The notes beneath the pieces were generated by a model that was given only the letters and a program-made list of their open reading frames with translations, had not been told where the DNA came from and searched no databases. A stretch of 64,000 nt of DNA from Novipirellula artificiosorum (GTDB lineage: Bacteria; Planctomycetota; Planctomycetia; Pirellulales; Pirellulaceae). The translations under genes were made by a program, and so were the position numbers. This document shows, piece after piece, positions 8,816 through 18,900 of this stretch (positions are counted from its first letter, which is position 1; each line of letters begins with the position of its first letter). The stretch lies in the NCBI RefSeq assembly GCF_007860135.1, contig NZ_SJPV01000015.1, positions 62,001 through 126,000 on the forward strand. The letters run 5' to 3'.

Positions 8816-9222
8816 TTTGTAAAACCCCTTCAGGGTTTGGGGTGTGATGTGGCCGGTTACCCAGGGTGCGCTCTGCGGCTTCGCCGCGTCGCGACCCTGG
8901 GCTGTGGAATGCAACGCCGTCGGCGTAAAGAGTTCCACGGTCGATTCCCGTGACGTGGTTCGATCCGGCATCGCCGCGTCGATGGAATACGGTGCTCCAT
9001 CCCGCAAAGCGGTTGGATTCCACATCCCTGGGTCGACGCGCAACAGTGTTGATTACCGCAAAGCGGTTGGATTCGGCAGCCCAGGATCGACGCGTAGCGG
9101 CGCACCCTGGGTCCACGATTGGGCCAACGATTTCGTACGCCACAGGCGTTCAACAAAGACAAGAATGCCAGCGGTCACGATCAACATGTCCGTACGCCGC
9201 AGGCGTTGCACAAATGTGTACG
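8816..9222. repeat. REP-like hairpin repeat unit 1, left of the RAYT gene
   Basis: This is a mosaic of short inverted repeats with 5-8 bp stems and tiny loops. They include AAACCC-cttca-GGGTTT (from 8822), a nested hairpin opening with CCCAGGGT and closing with ACCCTGGG, ACGCC-gtc-GGCGT, ACCGC-aaa-GCGGT and ACGCC-gca-GGCGT. The same modules recur in the same order at 9808-10878. GTAG tetranucleotides occur beside the hairpins (for example cgcgtagcggcgcaccctgg), as in classical REP elements bound by RAYTs. Confidence 0.85.
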
Positions 9223-9347
9223 AAGCAATCCCAGTTTGGTACGTTGGATTCCTGTTGATCTCGAGTTCGATCGGCGGTCACTCCGCAGCGCAACACTGGG
9301 TTTTGAAAACTGAAGCTTCGCACGCAAAGAAACAGAGGATCTTCGCA

Positions 9348-9803
9348 ATGAGCCAATCCCTCGTTCAGATCTACACACATGTCGTGTTCTCGACGAAACA
9401 GCGCCGTCCGTTTCTCAAAGACAGAGCTGTTCGCGAGAAATTGCACGCATACCTGGTTGGTATTTGCAAAAAACTCGAGTCGCCATCGTTGATCGTTGGC
9501 GGTGTCGAAGACCATGTTCATCTTCTTTGCCGTCTCTCCAAAACGATGTCGGTATCGGATTTCATCCGTGAACTTAAACGTGAATCCTCCAAATGGATCA
9601 AATTGGAATCGGGTCGAAACGAGATGTTTCATTGGCAATCTGGTTACGGCGCGTTCTCGATTAGTCCATCGCATCTGGATGCCCTCAACCGATACATCGC
9701 CAAACAAGAAGAGCATCACAAAACGGAGACATTTCAAGACGAATTTCGTCGCCTGTGCCGCAAATACGGCGTCGACATCGACGAACGCTACGTGTGGGAT
9801 TGA
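9348..9803 (+). CDS. REP-associated tyrosine transposase (RAYT, IS200/TnpA_REP family)
   Basis: RAYTs are HUH-type single-strand DNA nucleases related to IS200 transposases; they bind and cut REP hairpins and are thought to spread them. The 151-aa frame starts at ATG 9348, although the open frame extends upstream into repeat DNA. It has the fold signature YTHVVFSTKQRRPFL, the HUH metal motif HVH (His56, His58) in GGVEDHVHLL, the candidate catalytic Tyr116 in LNRYIAKQEEHH, and the family tail FRRLCRKYGVDIDERYVWD. Length and all motifs are intact, so the enzyme may be active. Both flanks are dense REP-like repeats, which is the expected REPtron arrangement. Confidence 0.93.
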   Translation: MSQSLVQIYTHVVFSTKQRRPFLKDRAVREKLHAYLVGICKKLESPSLIVGGVEDHVHLLCRLSKTMSVSDFIRELKRESSKWIKLESGRNEMFHWQSGYGAFSISPSHLDALNRYIAKQEEHHKTETFQDEFRRLCRKYGVDIDERYVWD

Positions 9804-9807
9804 TCGG

Positions 9808-10878
9808 GCAATTACCGCAAAGCGGTTGGATGCCACAGCCCAGGATCGACGCGTAGCGGTGTTGATTACCGCGAAGCGGTTCGATTCCGCAGCCCAGGGT
9901 CGACGCGTAGCGGCGCACCCTGGGTTTGCGTGCCGACCAACGTTGTCGTACGCCGCAGGCGTTCTACAAAGAGACGGATGCCAACGGACGCGATGATGAG
10001 GCGTCGATGCGTTCGTTTGTAAAACCCCTTCAGGGTTTGTGGTGTGACGCGTGCGGTAACCCAGGGTGCGCTTTGCGGTTTCACCGCGTCGCGACCCTGG
10101 GCTGTGGAATGCAACGCCGTTGGCGTAAAGAATTCCACGGTCGATTCCCGCGACGCGGTTCGATCTGGCATCGCCGCGTCGATGCAATACGGTGCTCCAT
10201 GCCGCAAAGCGGTTCGATTCCATATCCCAGAGTAGATGCAAAGCGGTGTTGATTACCGCGAAGCGGTTGGATTCCACAGCCCATTGAAAATGCAAAGCAG
10301 TGTTGATTACCGCGAAGCGGTTCGATTCCGCAGCCCAGGGTCGACGCGTAGCTGCGCACCCTGGGTTTGCGTGCGGACCAACGTTGTCGTACGCCGTAGG
10401 CGTTCTACAAGGAGACGGATGCCAACGGACGCGATGATGAGGCGTCGATGCGTTCGTTTGTAAAACCCCTTCAGGTTTTGTGGTGTGACGCGTGCGGTAA
10501 CCCAGGGTGCGCTTTGCGGTTTCACCGCGGCGCACCCTGGGTTTGCGTGCGGACCAACGTTGTCGTACGCCGTAGGCGTTCTACAAGGGAGGATGCCAAC
10601 GGACGCGATGATGGTGCGTCGATGCGTTCATTTGTAAAACCCCTTCAGGTTTTGTGGTGTGACGCGTGCGGTAACCCAGGGTGCGCTTTGCGGTTTCACC
10701 GCGTCGCGAAGCGTGGGCTGTGGAATGCAACGCCGTTGGCGTAAAGAATTCCACGGTCGATTCCCGCGACGTGGTTCGATCCGGCATCGCCGCGTCGATG
10801 CAATACGGTGCTCCATGCCGCAAAGCGGTTCGATTCCATATCCCATGGTAGATGCAAAGCGGTGTTGATTACCGCGAA
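9808..10878. repeat. REP-like hairpin array, units 2-5, right of the RAYT gene
   Basis: Units open with tttgtaaaacccc at 10016, 10456 and 10631 (also 8816 in unit 1); 9808-10015 is a unit lacking its left part. Modules in order: AAACCC/GGGTTT hairpin (10022-10038); nested hairpin CCCAGGGT/ACCCTGGG with inner GCGGT-ttc-ACCGC (10060-10101); ACGCC-gtt-GGCGT (10114-10126); several ACCGC-gaa-GCGGT copies; ACGCC-gta-GGCGT. The unit at 10456 lacks everything between the nested hairpin and the last module. Loops vary while stems are kept. The frames crossing the array on both strands stay open for hundreds of codons but encode only translated repeat. Confidence 0.88.
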
Positions 10879-11394
10879 AACGAACGTGAAGAATCTCCGC
10901 GCGAATGTCTTGCACTTTGGGAATATCCGCCAGTTCCGGATTCCCAACATGGGCCAGTAACTGCTCGATTGCATCCAAAGCCGTTTCCAGGTTACGTTCC
11001 GCAGTCGCCCTTTCCTGATTTGCTACCTGCTCCGCAGCCACCGCCCGGTTCGCTTGCCAGACACTGACCCCCGTTCCAATCAACATCGCGAAAGCGATCA
11101 GGGAAGCTGTCATCAGCGAGACTCGGTTGCGCCGTGCAAACTTTCTCAGCCGGTACACCGTCGACGGTGGGCAGGCCTCGACCGCCTCGCCGGCGAGGTA
11201 ACGCTGCACATCCGCGGCGAAAGCACTGGCCGATTCGTAGCGACGATCACGGTCCTTTTCGATCGCTTTCATCGCAATCCAGTCCAGTTCGCTGCGCAGA
11301 ATGTGACACAAATGACTTGGGTCTTCGCCTCGCTCGTCCGCGATGGGTGTCAATGTCCGTGCTCGACAAATCCGCCTGTTCCGGGCTCATGGAC
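10879..11394 (-). pseudogene. Ser/Thr protein kinase remnant with internal deletion, cut by the REP array
   Basis: Around 11390-11344 the minus strand reads MSPEQADLSSTDIDT, the activation-segment end of planctomycete kinases. It then jumps frame to RGEDPSHLCHILRSELDWIA and KAIEKDRDRRYESASAFAAD, the last helices of the kinase domain; about 100 expected residues between them are missing. After CPPSTVYRLRKFARRN come a membrane helix (LMTASLIAFAMLIGTGVSVW) and a charged, coiled-coil-like segment ending VQDIRAEIL. At about 10880 the frame passes into REP repeat, so the sensor domain normally found outside the membrane is lost. No N-lobe or HRD motif is present. Confidence 0.85.
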
Positions 11395-11719
11395 CAGCGC
11401 TGTCCGATCCAAGGTCTGCCCCGGCTTTACCTGGCCACAAAGCCCGAGACGACGCTTGCGTTCACTTTTGAAGGGACCCATGTCGGCGTTGATGGTGATT
11501 GGTGAGATCCAATAGCAATGCCAGCGGTGCTTTCACTCGCCGTCACTTGATGGCGACAGCGTGCGAAGTCATCGTTCGCACGAGGTTGATTGGGTGTATC
11601 GGATGTGCTAATTTCTACCAACGAAATTCATGGCATCATGGTGGCCCATTCTGCTCCCGAGTTTTTTGAGGGATCAACCTGACGGCCGCGGTCATTGAAG
11701 GGCTCAAAAAGAAACCACC
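11395..11719. other. Intergenic stretch with one perfect hairpin upstream of the CBS/HEPN-like gene
   Basis: No gene is supported. CGTGCGAA (11560-11567) pairs perfectly with TTCGCACG (11575-11582) across a 7-nt loop, about 140 nt before the next start codon. There is no T-run, so an operator or a decayed mobile-element end is as likely as a terminator. Confidence 0.4.
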
Positions 11720-12535
11720 ATGCCTAGCTCACCGTCAACGGTTGCAAGTCTTCGCCGCGTTTTTTTTGACAGCTTCGTCGCAAGAGACCTTGCCGAACCG
11801 CTGGCGTCTTTTGACATCACCGCAGACGTTAAAGAAGTTCACCAATTTATGGTGAGTCGGCCACTGACGGTGATTGGCTTACGGCGATCCGGCATTGTCG
11901 ATGGATTCATCCAGCAAGAAAATGTCAACGATCTTCCGCTCAAGGAGCAGATGGTTGATTTGTCGATGGCGACCATCCTCGCCACGACCGCGCCACTGCG
12001 CGACGTGGTGCGATGTCTCAATGAGACACCGTTCGTCTTGGTTTCGACTTTGGGGCAACCCGTCGGTGTGATCGTTCGAGCGGACCTTGAGAAACCCCCG
12101 ATGCGGATGTGGATGTTCGGCATGGTGACGCTCTTTGAAATGGTCCTGACACGGATCGTTGACCAGCATCATGCTGGTAATGCGTGGTGCGACTCACTTT
12201 CCGACGCACGCGTCGCCAAGGCGAGGCAACTGCAAGCGGAGCGTCATCGTCGGAAACAAAACGTTGAACTGATTGATTGCCTACAACTGTCCGACAAAGG
12301 ACAGGTCTTGGCCCGAAGCCAAGACCTCCGAGCCCGGTACTGGAATCGATCCCGAAATCACATCGAGAAGTCGATTAAGGAGATCGAGAGTTTGCGAAAC
12401 AATCTTGCACATGCACAAGCTTTTACGACCGAAAACTGGAGCGTGATCGTTCAATTGGCCGAAACCACGGATCAACTGTTGGAGCTCCCCGCCGAGTTTG
12501 TCGCACAGGATAGTTTGCAGCCCTATTCCGAATAG
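11720..12535 (+). CDS. CBS-like domain protein with a HEPN-like C-terminal helical domain
   Basis: The 271-aa product has no signal peptide, so it is cytoplasmic. Residues about 40-125 look like a CBS pair: SRPLTVIGLRRSGIVDGFIQ, then FVLVSTLGQPVGVIVRADLE. CBS domains bind adenine nucleotides. A helical linker (MWMFGMVTLFEMVLTRIV) follows. The C-terminal part, from about residue 165, is charged and helical and contains RNNLAH (Arg226 to His231), which matches the R-x4-H motif of HEPN ribonuclease domains in the expected helix context (KEIESLRNNLAHAQAF). It sits alone after the kinase remnant. The function, possibly nucleotide-gated RNA cleavage, is inference; a non-catalytic helical bundle is possible. 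Confidence 0.65.
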   Translation: MPSSPSTVASLRRVFFDSFVARDLAEPLASFDITADVKEVHQFMVSRPLTVIGLRRSGIVDGFIQQENVNDLPLKEQMVDLSMATILATTAPLRDVVRCLNETPFVLVSTLGQPVGVIVRADLEKPPMRMWMFGMVTLFEMVLTRIVDQHHAGNAWCDSLSDARVAKARQLQAERHRRKQNVELIDCLQLSDKGQVLARSQDLRARYWNRSRNHIEKSIKEIESLRNNLAHAQAFTTENWSVIVQLAETTDQLLELPAEFVAQDSLQPYSE

Positions 12536-12942
12536 TGGACCGTCAGCATTAGTTTATCGGGTACCCTAAGATCAATTTGCATGAAGCACTCGTGTCGGTT
12601 GACTGCGCATCTCCACCGCACACGTTGATTGTGCATACTTGCACGGGTATTCCGGATTCAAAGCACTACCGAAAGCCTTTCTAGGGGTCCGACTCGATCG
12701 GGTGGGGCGGTTGCCTTGGTTTTCCGGCGTTGAGCGGTTGGCGATGCCGCGAAGTCAAGCGTTTCGCGAGCCACGGCGGTACACGATTTGCGGCGATCTC
12801 AATGACGTTGCATTCGCATCAGAAAGTGTCGGCGGGCAGACGCCCTCATTGATCCTGCAATTGGATCAGCTGTGAGATCGTTGGAGCGAGTTCTCGCGCT
12901 TCAGAGTTGTGCGAAAAAGGCTCGCCTATTTCGAGTAACGAC
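12536..12942. other. Intergenic leader region before the giant gene
   Basis: The 407 nt contain a short open frame (12639-12875) with no recognisable features. They presumably hold the promoter of the giant gene, but I cannot assign -35/-10 elements. A TTG at 12907 is in frame with the giant gene, but the ATG at 12943 is preferred. Confidence 0.45.
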
Positions 12943-15900
12943 ATGACTCTCCAAATGCTCGGTGCCTCATCGGGTCGCCAACGGCGAAAGCGGGCGAGAT
13001 CGATTCGGCAGCTTCACCTCCGCCGTCACCATTTCCGCATCCTGCTACTGGAGACACTGGAAGAGCGGCATCTTCTCTCGGCCACGCCGTTAGATTTTCA
13101 CGAGGTTGCTGATGCGCTGCGCGACGATACCATCAAAACCGCGACGGTCGTGACGCACGGATTCCAATTGGCGGCCAACGGGGGGGACTCGCTGATCGAA
13201 TTGGCCGACGCGATTAGTGCGCGTGTCGAAACGGCGTACCCTGACGACCCGGTCTGGTTCCTGGACTACGACATCCCAGACGAGGGGCAAACGGGCGTCT
13301 TCGACGGCTCGAAGACCACGTTGCCGGACGCCTCGTCCGAAAGTGGCCACGTCGTCTTGCTATTTGACTGGTCAGTGGAATCCAACGAAGCCTCGGCCGG
13401 CTGGGGTGCTGCCGCGGGTGAAGCGCTCTTTACGATGCTGGTCGGGCTGGGGATTGTCGATGTCGATCCCGCCCCGACGGACCCAAACCCGACGCTGCAC
13501 TTCATCGGCCACAGTTTCGGAACGGCCGTCACCAGCGAGGCGATTGAGCGTTTGGCGCGGTTCGAGGTTCCTGTCGATCAAGTAACCTATCTGGATCCGC
13601 ACGATTTCAACCAAGGGATCGGGTTCGACGGAGAGCAGGAGTTGTCGACGTTGGGACTGCCCGCCGGCTACGGGGCGACGGTCTGGGACAACGTCGAGTT
13701 TGCTGACGTGTACTACCAGACGGAGTTTCTTCCCGATGGACGGCCCATTCCAGGCGCCTTCAACACGTTTGTCAACGACGAAGTTGGTGGATTGCATGCG
13801 CACAGCAATGTCTGGGACGAGTACTACATCGGAACGGTGCGCGACGACACGAGTACGACTGGGTATGCCTACAGCAGCGTCGCCCGCAGTCAAGCCTCCA
13901 TTGACCGACCGTCGGGCAATTTCTTCCAGGCTCAGCATCACCAGCACAGCGAAGACATCCTCGCGAACAGTACGCCGACCGAAGCTCGTCTGAACACGGC
14001 CGCAACCTCGGACCAGCTCACACGAGACGACCTCGTCACAGGCAAGTGGAAACCCCTCTGGCAACCAACGACCATCGCCAATGGCACGCTGAAGTATGGC
14101 GACGACGAACGCGACATCATTTCTTATGGATCGAATCTTGTTCCCGGATGGTCCCATCACGGTGGCGGCGGGCCGGCAAAGGCCGTCGAGATGCCTGACG
14201 GATTCCTAGGGATCGAACTGACCGCCAGCGATCATTGGCGGGAGCATAATCGGTTCTACGTGGCACCGGACGTCGGCCAGATAGGCTTTGATGTCAACGT
14301 GCCGGTAAGCAGCGATACCACGGACCTGTTGGTCCGCCTCGTAACGGCCGACGGAGGTGATGTATTCGAGAACGAGTGGAGGTTCGATCTTCAGGATGCC
14401 TTCACGCAAAGCATCTCGATTCCGGCCGATCACAAGAACCGCGTCAATAGGATTCGGTTCGAACTCATTTCTGACACGGAGCCAATCGACGCCACGGTTC
14501 AGGTCCACGAAGTCCGCTTGGCTCCGCAGACGACCATCATCAGCGGCGACTTTGAGATCGACGGGACGGTCTTGCTCGAGTACGCCGGCAACGTCGTCTT
14601 CGATGCGACCTCGGTGGTCACCGGCAAAGTCGACGATCTCCCCGACGACTTGATCCTGGATGTTGAAGGATCGGTCACCTTTCTGGGCCAGGTCAGCGGT
14701 CTGCGCGATGTGATTGTCAATGCGACGGACAAGATCATCGTCGGACCAGATGCAGGCGGGTCGGACGTGATCATCTCGACGCGCAAGATTGCGAGCGGTG
14801 ACGTGATGACCGCTGTGTCCACGGGTGATTCTGGGGACATCGAATTCACTTCCGAGGAGATCGTACTCCATTCCGGGGCCAAGCTGTTGGCCCATGTCGA
14901 AGACGGAAGCAGCCATGCCCCTGGCGACATCACGCTGCAGGCGGTGGACCGTGAACTCCGCGAGGTAACACTGCTCAGCCCGTTGGACGTGAACACGAAC
15001 GCGGCAAGCATCCGCATCGACGGCGCGGAGATCCAAGGCGGGGACATCCGCATGACGGCAGACGCCGTGGATACGCACCTCTATGGCGACCTGGGGGCTT
15101 ACTCGGACAAGGCGTTAGAGAGCCTTGTCGACCTGCTGGACCAGATTCCGGACCTCGCGATCAGTAGCGTGTTCGGCATTTCAGGCCAGGTCGCCATTCA
15201 TCATGCTGATGCCACGATTACGCTCACGGACTCGACGATCACGGGCGCAGGCAGCGTGCAGGTCGGGTCGAATGCGAAATCCGACGCATCCCTGCACACG
15301 GTGTCGCTCAACGGCACGATGACCGACGGCAGCTTCACGGTGGCAGTTGGATACGGCGAGGCTCATTCGACCGCGCTAACCACGATCGACAATACGCAGA
15401 TTGTCGCGGGCGGCCCAGTGGATATCACTTCCCATGCGGAAACCGAAGCTTTCGTCAAAGCCCGTACCAGTTCGAACCTGACCGGACCATCGAACCCCAA
15501 GAACATCTCGCTTGCGGCAGCCGTCGCCAACACGAGTGAGACGTCGCACGTTACGGTCTCGGAGACGGCCAACATTATCTCGCAAAATGACTCGGTCAAC
15601 GTCGGCGCGACGGGCGAGGTCGTGAACTTTGCGTGGTCTCAACCCACGATTTACGAGGATGGGACCGTTGCCACCGCGTTCTCGTTCGGTTTCGACGAGG
15701 CCGATGTCACAACCCGTGTCGACGGAACGATTGACGCGGCGGGTGGTGTCGGGAACACGTTCGACGCGAGGGACGTCAACGACGCGTCCGGGCTCGGAGA
15801 CGTGGACTACGATGCAGACACGATCCGGATTCTAAATCATGGATTCACCGATGGGCAGCAGGTCAGGTATTTCGCTGGCGAGGCCGATGCGCCGTTGGGT

Positions 15901-18900
15901 AAGATCGATGCGCCCCGTATCGGCGGCCTGCAAGACAACTCCGAAGACGATGAAGCTGTCTACTACGTCCAAGTCATCGACGACAATACAATCCAGCTCG
16001 CCAAGGCTCCGACGATCGAACTCGGTACCGGCAACCTTCGCTTGGGCCAGGAACCGCAGCATGCGTTCGGCAAACTGGATCTTGTCAGCTTCGATTCGTC
16101 AGGCGTAAGTCCCGAAAACGAGACCGTCACGTTTGCAGAACCCCACGGTCTCCAGGACGACCAAGCTGTCACCTATCTCGGTCCTGACCAAAACGAAGAG
16201 AGTCAGAGCGTGGGCGTCGGTGGCTTGGAGCAAGGCAAGACGTATTACATCATCACCGTTCCGGGCAACGATATGGCGATCCGGCTGGCCACGTCACCGG
16301 GAGGTGAGCTTCTCGATTTGACCGGCCCGGGAGTGGGCGCACATGCCTTCCTTTACGAAAGCAGGCACCGCGAGTTTGCTCCAAGACAAGCAATCGACGA
16401 CAAGAGTAACACGATCACGTTCGAAGTCGACCACGGATTCAGCACAGGCGACGCCGTGATCTACCACACCGATCCGACCCTCACTTCGGAGAACACATTC
16501 GAGGACGAACCGGTGGCGGAATTGGACGTGCCCATTGATGGGTTAAGTGACGGGTCGCTGTACTTCGTTGTCAAATCCGACGACGTCACCGTTCGTCTGG
16601 TTTCGAGCAAGAAGGCCGCCTTAGACGCAGCCGCGATCGATTTGCAGGAGGCAGCGCTCCTGCTCGGTGAGAGTCCGGGAGATGCCCACGTTTTGACATC
16701 ATCGCGCAACCTCACCGGAATCTCGGTTCACGCCAGCCTGGACGCGACGAACGCCGTCAATGCAAACGCCACGATCACCGGCGAACCGTTCTCCTGGACG
16801 AATGTCGGTGACGCCGACCGGATGGTCCAACCGGAGGAAATCTTCGGAGTGATCTCGAACCTGACCGACGTGGCAAAGAACATCTTCAATATGCAGCCGA
16901 CCAAAAGCCCGACGCAGGCAGGAGCGGACTTTGGCATCGCCGGGGCGATCGGCATCAACTACGCCGACCACGACGTTCAGGCGATCGTCGGTCCGACGGC
17001 TTCCCTGCAGTCGTCCAAGGAGATTCACATCCTGGGCGAGATCAATGAGGCTTCACAGACGGTATCCGTTTCGGATGCGAGCAAGCCGGAAGACGCCGAC
17101 GCAAGTGCCTCGGTCGCGGTGGCTGTAGGGCTGGGCATTTTCGACAACACGGCCAAGTCCCTCGTCGAGGGCAGCGTGATCGATGCCGGTGGCGAAATCG
17201 CCGTGGACGCCGCCGTCGACTATGGATTCCTGATCGCGAACCCCTGGACGGCGATCAACCCCGTGGACTTCCTGAAGCAAGCCGGTCCGGCCGGCTTCGG
17301 GTACCTGAACGATGGGACACTCGGTTTCGCTTCCAATCTCTTCAATACCTGGGTCATGACGTCCGCCAGCCAAAGCGAGGTGGCCGGAGGCGGATCGTTC
17401 GCGGTCAACCTGTACGACAACACGTCCGAGGCCAGGATCAAAAACGGTGCGAGGATCAATACGAACGAGGATTCGCGGTTTCGCACGGGCAATCAGGTCG
17501 TCGGTGTGGACGCCGCCATCGACATGGACTTGATCGGAGTCGCGGGCGTCGGTGGCTTGGGGCTGACGGTTGAGAACCTGCTATTCCAGCCGGCAAAGAA
17601 TCTGTTCACGAAAGACAGTCCCCTCGAGAGCCTGAAGAGTCTCGTGAACCCGTTTGGTGCCGAGGGTGACAAAGGCGGAATCGGCGCCTCGTTTCTGGTC
17701 GAGGTCATGAATAACGCGACGGAAGCGGTGATCGAAAGTGGGACCCAGGTTTACGCGGGTTGGGCGCGGGATTTCAATCCAAACACTCCTGGGGTTATCG
17801 ACGACAACTGGATGACGCTGACCGAAAGGGTTGATCTGGCGACGGGAACAGAGCTGGTCTATCGCGCAGATCCGGCCGGTATGGCGATCGGCAACTTGGT
17901 GGACGGGCAAACGTACTTCGTCATCCTTGACGAACAGGACCCGTACAAGATCAGGCTCGCCGTCTCGCCGACCGATGCAACCGCAGGCACGGCGATCGAG
18001 TTACAACCGGGTGAGGGGATGGCAGGGCTGCACCGTCTGCTGTTCGATTGCCTGTCGGTCGATGCGAACACCGACATCTTCGACTTGGCGATTGCCCAGG
18101 CTGGAGGCAAGGCCAGCAGTTTCGCGGTCGCGGGAGCTTTCGCCATCGCTGTGCAAAACAACAAGACCAAGGCCCATATCGATTCGGGTGCGATTGTCGA
18201 CGCAGACGGAACGATCCATGTCTCGGCCCTCGACGATCTGACACGAGTCGGGGTCACCGGCGGCGTTGTAGCCGGGGCGAACGTCGGGGTCGGCGTTTCG
18301 GTGTCGGTCAACGATCTCACTCGGATCACGCAAGCCTACATCGGTACCGAGTTTGATCCGGACTCGCCTCTGGATACTTCCGCGGATACCGGCACGACCG
18401 TCACCGCCGCGGGAGCCATCTCTGTCGATGCGCTGGCAACCGGCGCCCTGTGGACGGCTTCGGTGGCGGCGGCCGTCACCGGCACGGCACCGTCGGAAAA
18501 GGAACTGATCGACAACGAACGCGTCAAGAATGCGCCGGCCAAGGCGCAGACGATCCTTGGTGAAACCGGCCAAACGTACGAGTTAAAAGTCGGTGTCGGG
18601 GTCGCCGGGGACGTCTCAGTCAACATCCTGGACGAAGACACCTACGCCTATCTCAACGATACGGGAACGATCACCGCGGGCGGACAAGTCGACGTCTCGA
18701 GCCTCAATGATACGGCACTCTGGTCCCTGGCCGGCTCCGTCGCCATTTCCTTGAAAGGTGAAAAGACCTCGCTGGGCATCGCGGGCTCGATCAGCGTCAA
18801 CAACGTCACCAGCGATACGAGGAGTTTCATTGCGGGTGCCACGATCGGTGCCGATTCGCTCGCCGTACTGGCCCGGCGCAAAGGCGGTATCCGCTCGCTG

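Noticed and set aside
8844..9347. Upstream extension of the RAYT frame
   Set aside because: This part is translated REP repeat; the family starts at the ATG at 9348 (MSQSLVQIYTHVVF).
9150..10535. 461-codon minus-strand open frame across the REP array and RAYT gene
   Set aside because: It is translated repeat (NRFAVINTA, VLQTNASTPHH recur) and antisense to the RAYT; the repeats lack stops by composition.
8816..10878. CRISPR array
   Set aside because: Units are long, unequal, built of several different hairpins and have no regular unique spacers or cas genes.
12639..12875. 78-codon plus-strand frame before the giant gene
   Set aside because: No domain, no ribosome binding site and no hydrophobic pattern; likely leader DNA.
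12907..12942. TTG start for the giant gene
   Set aside because: The ATG at 12943 is nearer the basic LEPR-XLL leader and a commoner start; the 12 extra residues add nothing recognisable.
13372..14160. 262-codon antisense frame in the lipase-like part of the giant gene
   Set aside because: Complement of the coding strand; no recognisable product.
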